This document shows positions 1 through 6,917 of a DNA stretch of 17,834 nt, in pieces. The translations under genes and the position numbers were made by a program. How positions within the stretch are numbered: position 1 is the stretch's first letter; every line of letters starts with the position of its first letter. The notes beneath the pieces are model-generated. The model had not been told where the DNA came from and did no database searches. It saw only the letters and a program-made list of their open reading frames with translations. This DNA comes from JAFDVL01 sp043736395 (GTDB taxonomy: Bacteria > Acidobacteriota > Blastocatellia > RBC074). The stretch covers positions 1-17,834 of the forward strand of contig JAYTCQ010000294.1 in assembly GCA_043736395.1 (NCBI GenBank). The letters are read 5' to 3'.

Positions 1-773
1 CGACACCAACGCCGACCCCAACGCCGACACCAACGCCGACACCCACCCCGACACCAACGCCGACGCCGACGCCGACGCCGACGCCAACTCCAACGCCGAC
101 GCCGACGCCAACGCCAACGCCGACACCAACGCCGACACCAACGCCGACGCCGACGCCGACTCCAACGCCGACACCGACACCGACAGTAGCGCCGACAGCG
201 ACGCCAACGCCGACACCAACTCCAACTCCAACTCCAACGCCGACTCCAACACCGACAAGTTGTGATTTGACGATTTGCTATACCATACCTGAAAAATGGT
301 GTGAGCTTTTGCAATTCAGACCGTACAACAATCGAAACTTTCAAGTTTCAATTCCAGGTGTTAATGGCGGAAGAGAAATTGACGTTATTGATGACTACGG
401 AAAGATTAACACCCATGTAAAATATGCATTGGGCTGTAATGGCTTCCCTAATAACGCTGTCTGGGGAAGGTTAAATCGCTACTATGTCTCGGCACAATTG
501 GACATTCAGAATGCAGTGCCGTTTTGGTGGGCAAAAGTCAAAACACAAACCATCAAATGTCATTTAGCGCCAATGAATCCCAATATGCCGATGATGCCAA
601 TGGCTTCACCTTTACCTCTTACTTTGAGTAATGGAGTTGTCATTAGGGAATCATCTTCAATTGCAGATTTGTTTGCAGCGACAGACTGGGCCGTTGGACA
701 TGGCGGAACAGTGGATGATCAATCAAGTCTTTTAGCCGTCTATAAGGCGCTGAACACTTGCCACAAAGACTAA
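1..773 (+). CDS. Partial exported or surface protein: Thr-Pro stalk plus six-cysteine C-terminal domain
   Basis: The 5' end lies outside the window. The reading frame is open from position 3, so the only in-window start candidates (for example TTG at 267) are not real starts. From 3 to about 257 the frame reads almost uninterrupted Thr-Pro dipeptides, broken once by a T-V-A-P-T-A stretch near 183-200. This is a typical extended stalk or linker in exported bacterial proteins. The remaining about 170 residues carry six cysteines (SC, TIC, KWC, LGC, IKC, NTC contexts), an even number compatible with three disulfides, plus aromatic-rich stretches (RYYVSAQL, PFWWAKV) and a Met/Pro-rich segment (MNPNMPMMPMASP). 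I do not recognise the C-terminal domain. Export is inferred from the stalk and cysteines, because the N-terminus is not visible. A strong terminator follows 27 nt after the stop codon. Confidence 0.8.
   Translation, partial: TPTPTPTPTPTPTPTPTPTPTPTPTPTPTPTPTPTPTPTPTPTPTPTPTPTPTPTPTPTPTVAPTATPTPTPTPTPTPTPTPTPTSCDLTICYTIPEKWCELLQFRPYNNRNFQVSIPGVNGGREIDVIDDYGKINTHVKYALGCNGFPNNAVWGRLNRYYVSAQLDIQNAVPFWWAKVKTQTIKCHLAPMNPNMPMMPMASPLPLTLSNGVVIRESSSIADLFAATDWAVGHGGTVDDQSSLLAVYKALNTCHKD
3..257 (+). repeat. Degenerate 6-bp tandem repeat encoding a Thr-Pro stalk
   Basis: About 85 codons alternate ACN (Thr) and CCN (Pro), mostly ACG/ACA/ACT with CCG/CCA. The array continues beyond the left edge. The unit is 6 bp, so gain or loss of whole units keeps the reading frame and only changes stalk length. 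Third positions vary, so it is not a pure microsatellite. Confidence 0.9.
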
Positions 774-800
774 CGTTCAGTTAACAATTGAATAGGAGAA

Positions 801-835
801 AAAAGCCTCAGCTGTGAAAAGCTGAGGCTTTTTTT
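801..835 (+). terminator. Rho-independent terminator after the Thr-Pro protein gene
   Basis: A perfect 12-bp stem (801-812 pairs with 821-832) has an 8-nt loop, TGTGAAAA, and runs into a T tract through 835. The GC-rich core GCCTCAGC/GCTGAGGC makes this a strong intrinsic terminator. The A tract on the left side means it could also act on the opposite strand, but no minus-strand gene ends here. Confidence 0.92.
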
Positions 836-885
836 GACTTCCAGTTAGTAATCACTTGTTTCTTTAGTCGGGCGAATCAGCGCTC

Positions 886-891
886 TATACT
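886..891 (+). promoter_or_regulatory. Possible -10 element upstream of the hydrolase gene
   Basis: TATACT lies 59 nt upstream of the ATG at 951, just after the terminator at 801-835, where a promoter is expected. The upstream -35 match is poor (TTTAGT at 863-868, 17-nt spacer), so this is only a candidate. Confidence 0.2.
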
Positions 892-950
892 TTGGGTACT
901 TTTTGAAGTAATAATGCGAACTGAAATTTTACAATCCTCTTGGTTCACCT

Positions 951-2369
951 ATGAAAATTATCAGATTGATTTTCCTGTTCTTCTTCGCCGGTATTTTTTC
1001 AATTCACTTATTTGCACAACCAATTCGCTTCGAGCTTGGCCAGCGCACACGTGCACTTGAATTTGCCTGGGACGCGCAACCCGATGCTGAGGCTCGCAAA
1101 CGCGCTACCGTGAATATCAAGCAAGCCGTCACTTTATTTTTTGCGCTCAAACTCAACGAAGCGGCAAAGAATTTAGATCAGGCGCGTTTTACTTTGAAGT
1201 CGGCTACGCCGTTGTCGCCCGAAGCGCAATGGGCGGAATCATTGTATGTCTTGCCAGAAGCGAGATTGATTGATAAGACGGCTGGGAAGCTGGCATTCAC
1301 AGTAGATAAATTTTATCCAACCACCGAAGAACTCCCGAGAGGTGCGATCCTGAAACTTAGTATTTCAAATGCAGGCAAAATAAAAATTATAGATTTCCCG
1401 ATCATCAGTTTGCCGTTGCAGCAGCGGCTCCCGCTGGCATTATCGAAAGGCGTTGACGGTGATTTTACGCTTTTATCAAAAATTGTAGTGGGCGGAAAAA
1501 TTCTCGCTTCCAGCGAGCAAACAATTTCAGTCGTATCCAATTTATCGCGGCGAATCGAAGACTTGAAGCATTGGATCGAAAATTTAAATCCTGCCAATAC
1601 GGACGGCGAAACGGCAAAGTTCATGACTGGTATGCTTGCAAATTTAGAGCAAAAGAAAACCCTCGAAACCAATTTGCCAGCTGCACGTTTATTGGCTGAA
1701 ATTGAGAATGCCCTCAAAGCGCATGCTGCGAAGCAAAGTTTTTATGGTAATTCAAAATCAGGCCAGTATTGGTTATCACTTGCTACTACAGGCACGCCGA
1801 TACCTGTCAGAATGCTGGCTCCGGCGGTGGTCAATCAGAAAAAAGCGTTGCCGTTGGTGATTGCCTTGCACGGAGCAGGTGGTAGCGAGAATATGTTTTT
1901 TGATACGTATGGTCACGGGATGATTACGCAGCTCTGCGAAAAACGCGGCTGGCTGTTGGTTTCTCCGCGTGGAACCGGAATGAAGCCGGAACGTGTCGCC
2001 GAAATCATCGAAGCCGTCGCCAAACTTTATCCGGTTGATTTGAAGCATGTGTTTGTGGTTGGGCATTCAATGGGAGCCGGGCAAACGGTTGCCGCTTCAA
2101 ATCTGATGCCGGAAAAATTCGCCGCTGTTGCTGCGCTTGGTGGTGGAAGTGCGATTAAAACTCCAGTCGAAGGGCTGAAAAAACTTCCATTTTTTGTTGG
2201 GGCTGGCTCTGAAGATTTTGGACTTCGTGGGGCGAAAGCATTGAACGAATCATTGCAAAAAGCGGAAGTCGGGAAGCTGACATTTCGGGAGTATGCCGAC
2301 ATTGAACATTTGACGATTGTGCAGGTTGCGCTGAAAGATGTTTTCGATTTCTTTGATTCAGTGCCATAA
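951..2369 (+). CDS. Exported alpha/beta-hydrolase (esterase or peptidase-like) with long N-terminal region
   Basis: The 472-residue product begins with a clear signal peptide (basic MKIIR, hydrophobic core, cleavage probably after FAQ at about residue 23). Residues about 25-290 are a region I do not recognise, with an alpha-helical start and a beta-rich middle. Residues about 300-470 are an alpha/beta-hydrolase domain: an oxyanion-hole type motif LHGAGG at 306-311, nucleophile elbow GHSMG at 371-375 (Ser373), a likely acid Asp422 in GSEDFG and a likely His453 in IEHLT. The domain resembles the esterase D, PHB depolymerase and phospholipase/carboxylesterase-like families; the substrate cannot be read from the sequence. 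The ATG lacks an evident Shine-Dalgarno sequence. It stands alone after the terminator at 801-835; the next gene starts 170 nt after its stop. Confidence 0.88.
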   Translation: MKIIRLIFLFFFAGIFSIHLFAQPIRFELGQRTRALEFAWDAQPDAEARKRATVNIKQAVTLFFALKLNEAAKNLDQARFTLKSATPLSPEAQWAESLYVLPEARLIDKTAGKLAFTVDKFYPTTEELPRGAILKLSISNAGKIKIIDFPIISLPLQQRLPLALSKGVDGDFTLLSKIVVGGKILASSEQTISVVSNLSRRIEDLKHWIENLNPANTDGETAKFMTGMLANLEQKKTLETNLPAARLLAEIENALKAHAAKQSFYGNSKSGQYWLSLATTGTPIPVRMLAPAVVNQKKALPLVIALHGAGGSENMFFDTYGHGMITQLCEKRGWLLVSPRGTGMKPERVAEIIEAVAKLYPVDLKHVFVVGHSMGAGQTVAASNLMPEKFAAVAALGGGSAIKTPVEGLKKLPFFVGAGSEDFGLRGAKALNESLQKAEVGKLTFREYADIEHLTIVQVALKDVFDFFDSVP

Positions 2370-2539
2370 TTTTTCTGAAAGTGTCCTGCAAGCATCCTGT
2401 TTGCAGCTCCGTAATGACAATTAAAAACGCCAACAAAACGTTTGCGTGATATTTGGCTTATTCCTGTTGTGCATTTGCAATAGTGGTATCAATCTCTGGC
2501 GCAAGTTCTGTAAAAGTTTTTCGGCTGAGGCTTCCTTAC

Positions 2540-3181
2540 ATGGAAAAACTAACAACTCCATTTGTCGTGGCGGCAGCTATTCTATCTGTACTCGGATTTG
2601 TTTATCTGTCCCGAATGATCGCGCGCGTTAATCGGGAATGCACGAATTTGGCTTTGATCGGTTTGACTTTGATTACGCTGGGCTGGGTTACAGAAACACT
2701 CTGGAAAATTCTCTTTGCTTTTACTGATTACAACCTTCGATTTCTGGATAACAGTTTTTATATTTTTTTAGCGCCGGGGATGATCTGCCTGGGATGGGCA
2801 CTGTTGAATTCTTTTCGCGCGACAGGCAACGTTCCAATCTGGGTAGCACCCGTCATTCTGATTATCGTCGCAGAAGGCGCAGCCATTATCAGAGCTTTAT
2901 CAAAAGGCGGGATCGGATGGTTTTTAGTCTTGCTCTCAACGGCCTGTGTGGTGTTTCTGGCAATTAACCTTCAACTCATCTGGGAATCATTACGACGCGG
3001 ATTTAAACAGATTGCCTTGCTCTTTGTCGCGACGAGTATTTTGTTGGTTTGTCATTATGGATTTACTCGTTGGTGGTCGCCCTCCATAGTTTCATTCTGG
3101 ATGATACAAATAAATAGTATTTTAATGTGGGGCTGTTTTTCTTTTGCCGCCTGGCGATTAAGCAAAAAAGTTGCGCCATAA
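2540..3181 (+). CDS. Seven-helix integral membrane protein of unknown function
   Basis: I chose ATG 2540 (MEKLTTPF...) over an upstream TTG at 2453. It gives a standard start with GAGG 9 nt upstream and places the first hydrophobic segment at once, while the TTG extension adds a low-complexity Cys/Ser stretch. The 213-residue protein has seven apparent transmembrane segments, at about residues 8-24, 36-60, 71-91, 99-118, 125-148, 155-173 and 182-206, with short basic loops (for example SRMIARVNR, ESLRRGFK) on one face. No catalytic motif, retinal-binding Lys in helix 7 or histidine cluster is evident, so I assign no function. It could be a small sensory or uncharacterised membrane protein. 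A 170-nt gap separates it from the cystathionine beta-synthase gene, so joint transcription is not assured. Confidence 0.75.
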   Translation: MEKLTTPFVVAAAILSVLGFVYLSRMIARVNRECTNLALIGLTLITLGWVTETLWKILFAFTDYNLRFLDNSFYIFLAPGMICLGWALLNSFRATGNVPIWVAPVILIIVAEGAAIIRALSKGGIGWFLVLLSTACVVFLAINLQLIWESLRRGFKQIALLFVATSILLVCHYGFTRWWSPSIVSFWMIQINSILMWGCFSFAAWRLSKKVAP

Positions 3182-3351
3182 AACATACCTCCTCGTAGAT
3201 TGAAAATCACCTGCCTGATTGCTGCTTTCTCTTTACGCAAGACACAAAATAGTGGCGCGACAATCCACTTACGATTACTATGACGCTGATTATTAACGCT
3301 GAGTTTTTCAGTTGAAAATTTTTCGGTAAACAGTGTTGGGAGTCAGCTTCA

Positions 3352-4713
3352 ATGGATTATAAAAATAATATTCTCGAATTAATCGGGCACACGCCGCTCA
3401 TCAAATTAAATAAATTAAATAAGGGCTTGAAGCCGTTAGTCCTGGCGAAAATGGAATCGCACAATCCTGGCGGCAGCGTCAAAGATCGTATCGGTCTGGC
3501 GATGATTGAACGCGCCGAACGTTCAGGTGAACTCAAGCCCGGTGGCACCGTGGTTGAGGCGACGAGCGGTAATACAGGCATTGGGCTGGCGTTGGCGTGC
3601 GCCATCAAAGGCTATCGGTGTGTGTTCGTAATGACTGAAAAAGCCAGTCAGGAAAAAGTGCATTATTTAAAAGCCCTCGGAGCCGATGTCGTTGTCGTCC
3701 CGGCAGCTGCCAAACACGATTCGCCGGATCATTATTTGAATGTCGCGCGTCGCATTACGCAGGAAACTCCGAATGCGATGATGACGTTTCAGTACGGCAA
3801 TCCCGCGAATCCTGAGGCGCATTATTTGACCACCGGCCCTGAGCTGTGGGAACAAACCGAAGGACGCATCACGCATTTTGTTTCAGGGATTGGAACTGGC
3901 GGAACGATCAGCGGGACGGGGCGCTACCTCAAAGAAAAAAATCCAAAAGTGAAAATTATCGGAGCCGATCCGTATGGCTCAGTTTTCAAAACGTACAAGG
4001 AAAGCGGACATTTGATGGAAGCTACGCCGTACTTGGTGGAAGGTATCGGGCAGGATACGATTCACGAAAATGTTCATTTCAAATACATTGATGAAATCAT
4101 GAATGTGACGGATCGTGATTCGTTCAATGTAGCGCGTCGCCTCGGACGTGAAGAAGGAATTTTCTGCGGTGGCAGTGCGGGGACGATTGCCGCTGCTGCG
4201 TTACGAGTTGCTGAGACCGCGAACGAAGATGATGTGATTGTGTTTATTGTGTGCGACACCGGCGAACGCTATTTGACGAAGTTTTTATCTGACGAATGGA
4301 TGAAGGAAAAACGCTTGCTGGGCTTTGAGCGAGTGACGGTTGGCTTGCTCAATGAAATGAAAGGGACAGAAAAAATCCCGCGTTTAATTTCCGCCAGCTC
4401 CGAACACAAAGTCAGCGAAGCGCTGCATTTGATGAATACGCACGGGCTTTCGCAGATGCCAATTATTGATGACGGCAACTGCGTTGGCAGCTTGCGCGAA
4501 GGCCGCCTGATGGCGAAATTGCTGGGAAATCGTGAACTATTACAAGCCTCTGTCAGTGAAATCATGGACGCTCCATTTCCGGTCGTGAATGAAACGGTTG
4601 AGGCTGAACGCGCGACAAAATATTTGAAAAATTCTCCAGCGATTTTAGTCGAAGAATACGGACGCATTGTTGGCATTATTACAAGGCATGATGTGCTTGA
4701 CTTGCAGGCGTAA
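3352..4713 (+). CDS. Cystathionine beta-synthase (PLP-dependent, with C-terminal CBS domain pair)
   Basis: The 453-residue product joins a fold-type II PLP synthase (about 1-325) to a CBS-domain pair (about 340-453). Visible motifs are the PLP lysine in GGSVKDR (Lys44), the substrate loop TSGNTG at 71-76, the phosphate-binding loop GTGGTISG at 181-188, and CGGSAG at 272-277 with the PLP-ring serine (Ser275). VEGIGQD at 229-235 and the fused CBS pair favour cystathionine beta-synthase (serine + homocysteine to cystathionine, first step of transsulfuration) over a plain cysteine synthase; cysteine synthase or H2S-forming side activity cannot be excluded. CBS pairs in such enzymes often bind adenosyl ligands, but ligand control here is inference. 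ATG 3352 has GGGAG 9 nt upstream. A weak promoter candidate (TTACGA at 3269, TATTAA at 3291) precedes it. The Nudix regulator-like gene follows 22 nt downstream. Confidence 0.93.
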   Translation: MDYKNNILELIGHTPLIKLNKLNKGLKPLVLAKMESHNPGGSVKDRIGLAMIERAERSGELKPGGTVVEATSGNTGIGLALACAIKGYRCVFVMTEKASQEKVHYLKALGADVVVVPAAAKHDSPDHYLNVARRITQETPNAMMTFQYGNPANPEAHYLTTGPELWEQTEGRITHFVSGIGTGGTISGTGRYLKEKNPKVKIIGADPYGSVFKTYKESGHLMEATPYLVEGIGQDTIHENVHFKYIDEIMNVTDRDSFNVARRLGREEGIFCGGSAGTIAAAALRVAETANEDDVIVFIVCDTGERYLTKFLSDEWMKEKRLLGFERVTVGLLNEMKGTEKIPRLISASSEHKVSEALHLMNTHGLSQMPIIDDGNCVGSLREGRLMAKLLGNRELLQASVSEIMDAPFPVVNETVEAERATKYLKNSPAILVEEYGRIVGIITRHDVLDLQA

Positions 4714-4735
4714 GGTAATTTTTGAGTTTCGAGGA

Positions 4736-5377
4736 ATGAATAAAGAATATCCCCGCCCATCTGTCACAGTTGATTTAATTATCTTCACGATTGCAAAGAA
4801 TGATTTGCAGGTGTTGTTGATTCGTCGTGACTTGGAACCGTTCAAAGGACATTGGGCTTTGCCGGGTGGATTTGTAGATATTGATGAATCGTTAGAAGCG
4901 GCAGCGGCGCGGGAATTGGAAGAAGAAGTCGGTGTCAAAAATGTATATTTAGAACAGCTCTTCACCTTCGGCGAACCGAAGCGTGATCCGCGCGGCAGGG
5001 TTATTAGTGTTGCGTATTTTGCTTTGGTTGATAGCGAACAACAGAAAGTTGTTGCAGGTTCTGACGCAGCAGCGGCGGAGTGGCATTCGGTTTTCAATCC
5101 GCCTGCGTTAGCGTTTGATCACAAGCAAATTCTAGATTATGCGGTATGGAGATTACGCAACAAAATTGAATGGACGACGGTTGGATTTGAATTATTGCGG
5201 CCCAAATTCACTTTGTCAGAACTGCAACGCGTGTATGAAATTATCCTGCAAAAACCTGTCGACAAGCGCAATTTTCGTAAGAAGATTTTAGCGCAGGGTG
5301 AGATCAAAGAACTGAATGAAGTCAGGACAGAGGGTGCGCATCGTCCGGCAAAATTGTATTCGTTTAAGCACCGATAA
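4736..5377 (+). CDS. Nudix hydrolase fused to an NrtR-type winged helix (ADP-ribose-responsive regulator family)
   Basis: The 213-residue protein has an N-terminal Nudix domain and a C-terminal DNA-binding-like domain. The Nudix box is complete, from Gly45 to Val67, with the REXXEE core at 59-64 and the upstream GHWALPGG, so hydrolase activity is possible. Residues about 150-210 match the winged helix of NrtR proteins: FELLRPKFTLSELQ, then YEIIL...DKRNFRKKI, ending RPAKLYSF. NrtR family members sense ADP-ribose-type ligands and regulate NAD or sugar metabolism genes; some are enzymes as well. No NAD gene is in view, so the target is unknown. ATG 4736 is preferred because family members start shortly before YPRPSVTVD; the GAGG directly before it is too close to be ideal, so ATG 4688/4691 inside the preceding gene remain alternatives. 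It lies 22 nt after cystathionine beta-synthase, probably in one transcript. Confidence 0.85.
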   Translation: MNKEYPRPSVTVDLIIFTIAKNDLQVLLIRRDLEPFKGHWALPGGFVDIDESLEAAAARELEEEVGVKNVYLEQLFTFGEPKRDPRGRVISVAYFALVDSEQQKVVAGSDAAAAEWHSVFNPPALAFDHKQILDYAVWRLRNKIEWTTVGFELLRPKFTLSELQRVYEIILQKPVDKRNFRKKILAQGEIKELNEVRTEGAHRPAKLYSFKHR

Positions 5378-5379
5378 AA

Positions 5380-6240
5380 CTACTGCGCATTCACCATCCC
5401 GCTATACACCAAAGCCAGAATTGCAATCCCAATCACCAATCTGTAGCCAATAAAAACAAAAGTCGAATTCTTCCTTAAATAACTAATCAAGAATGCAATG
5501 CTCGCGTAACCGACGATGCCGGAAACAATGGTTGCGACTACTAAATTAGTGATGCCGATGCCGTGCAAGCCGGTCTTATAAAGCTCTTTCATCTCTAATA
5601 AACCACTGCCAAAAATTACTGGAATCGAAAGCAGGAACGAAAAACGAGCAGCGGTTTCACGGGTCAATCCAGTCGCCAACGCGCCTGTGATAGTTGTCCC
5701 GGAACGCGAAGAGCCGGGGATCAGCGAGAATACCTGCGCAAGTCCAACAAACAACGCATCCTTCCAGGTTAGTTCATTCATCCCGCGACGTCGTGCGCCG
5801 AGAACTTCTGCGGCGAGTAATAGCAGCGCCCAAATGACGACACTAAAGCCGATGACGTACAGATTTTTCGTGAAGGTTCCTTCGATTTGTTTTTTAAAAG
5901 CTAATCCCACTACGACGGCAGGAATTGTGCCGAGGATAATCAGCCATCCCATTTTTGCGCCGTTTTGCGAACCGCTGTTATGACCCGATTGCAGAAACGC
6001 CAAATTGCCTGCAATAAAGCCGAAAGTGATGCTCAAAATGTCGCTAAAGAAATAAATGATTACAGCTGCCAACGTGCCAAGCTGAATGACCGCAGTGAAG
6101 GCTGTCATTTGTTCCGGGGACATGAAGCGATCAAGTCCCATGAGTTTTTCTGCGAGGATTAAATGCGCGCTGCTGCTCACGGGAATGAATTCGGTGAGGC
6201 CTTGCACGATGCCGAGGAGAATTGCGTGGATTAAATTCAT
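5380..6240 (-). CDS. uppP: Undecaprenyl-diphosphatase UppP (BacA family)
   Basis: This 286-residue polytopic inner-membrane enzyme dephosphorylates undecaprenyl diphosphate, recycling the lipid carrier for peptidoglycan and other envelope polymers, and its overproduction gives bacitracin resistance in other bacteria. Both family signatures are intact: QGLTEFIPVSSSAHL at 13-27 with Glu17, Ser23 and His26, and PGSSRSGTT at 175-183 with Arg179, which correspond to the known catalytic residues of the family. Length and the many hydrophobic segments fit the family. It is the last gene of a minus-strand cluster with glycyl-tRNA synthetase and the Uma2 gene (27 nt after the latter). Its stop lies 2 nt from the stop of the convergent Nudix gene, leaving no room for a dedicated terminator between them. 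No strong Shine-Dalgarno sequence is visible before its ATG. Confidence 0.96.
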   Translation of the reverse strand: MNLIHAILLGIVQGLTEFIPVSSSAHLILAEKLMGLDRFMSPEQMTAFTAVIQLGTLAAVIIYFFSDILSITFGFIAGNLAFLQSGHNSGSQNGAKMGWLIILGTIPAVVVGLAFKKQIEGTFTKNLYVIGFSVVIWALLLLAAEVLGARRRGMNELTWKDALFVGLAQVFSLIPGSSRSGTTITGALATGLTRETAARFSFLLSIPVIFGSGLLEMKELYKTGLHGIGITNLVVATIVSGIVGYASIAFLISYLRKNSTFVFIGYRLVIGIAILALVYSGMVNAQ

Positions 6241-6267
6241 TAAGGGGATTCCGGGGACAGGAAATTA

Positions 6268-6912
6268 TTATTGTTGTGTTTTCACCCATTGGCGAAATTC
6301 TCGAACCATATCTGTAATATCGCTATCTTTGCCTTGGAGTAAAAAAGCAGGCAGAACATTTGCACTTAGAAAAGGGAACTTTCGGCTTGAAGAAATTTCT
6401 TCATAATTCCCATTATTAAGCACATAAAACTTGGCTACCTTCCCGTCAAACCACCATATTTCCTGAACTCCCAAGCGCGAGTAAATTGGAAATTTATCAG
6501 TAGAAGGGTGAGTAATATCCACTTCAATCACAAGGTCAGGCGGTGGATCAGAGCTAAGGTCAAGTCGGTTTTTTCCGGCAATTAAGGAAAGGTTGGAAAA
6601 GTAAAAGCAATCATCACCTTCCGCTCCGCTACCACTCCCTTTTTTGCGAAGTGTAGTCGAGCCACGGCTGAGATACTTAAAATTTAACTCTTCAGCCAGC
6701 ACCAAAACCAAATAGCCAAAAAGACGCGTGAATCCGTCATGTTCCGCCGAAATCGTCATAATATGTAGGTAGCCCTGATCGTATGTCACACGCAAATTAG
6801 ATCGTTCGTCCAACTCTTCAAGTATTTTTTCATAGTCATCCCACGAGACATTGAAAAGCTGAATTGCCGAACCGCGTGGTAATACTTCCAGAGCTGTTGC
6901 GAGAGAATTCAT
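6268..6912 (-). CDS. Uma2-family (DUF820) protein, PD-(D/E)XK endonuclease-like fold
   Basis: The 214-residue product matches the Uma2/DUF820 family. It has an N-terminal SWDDYEKILEEL region, a middle EHDG...LGYL-type helix at about 57-75, the core PPPDLVIEV at 123-131 (Asp126, Glu130), and SRLGVQEIWWFD at 145-156 followed by KFYVL. Family members share a restriction-endonuclease-like fold and are abundant as paralogues in cyanobacteria and some other phyla; their biological role is unsettled. The acidic residues of the nuclease-like core appear retained. The start lies 5 nt downstream of the glycyl-tRNA synthetase stop, with a weak AGGTAG ribosome site overlapping that stop codon, so co-transcription or translational coupling with the synthetase gene is likely. 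No recombinase or repeat border is seen around it. Confidence 0.88.
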   Translation of the reverse strand: MNSLATALEVLPRGSAIQLFNVSWDDYEKILEELDERSNLRVTYDQGYLHIMTISAEHDGFTRLFGYLVLVLAEELNFKYLSRGSTTLRKKGSGSGAEGDDCFYFSNLSLIAGKNRLDLSSDPPPDLVIEVDITHPSTDKFPIYSRLGVQEIWWFDGKVAKFYVLNNGNYEEISSSRKFPFLSANVLPAFLLQGKDSDITDMVREFRQWVKTQQ

Positions 6913-6917
6913 AACTT

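Noticed and set aside
1..257. Possible CRISPR array in the repetitive left edge
   Set aside because: The repeat is a continuous 6-bp coding unit with no spacers; it translates as Thr-Pro in the frame of the downstream domain.
2386..2406. CTGCAA/TTGCAG hairpin after the hydrolase gene
   Set aside because: Only 6 bp with a 9-nt loop and no following T tract; too weak to call a terminator.
2453..2539. Upstream TTG-started extension of the seven-helix protein
   Set aside because: The extra 29 residues are Cys/Ser-rich and not membrane-protein-like at the junction; ATG 2540 with GAGG upstream is the simpler start.
4269..4760. Minus-strand open frame of 163 codons opposite the cystathionine beta-synthase gene
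   Set aside because: Shadow of a well-supported gene, with low-complexity Ser/Lys-rich translation and no start signal.
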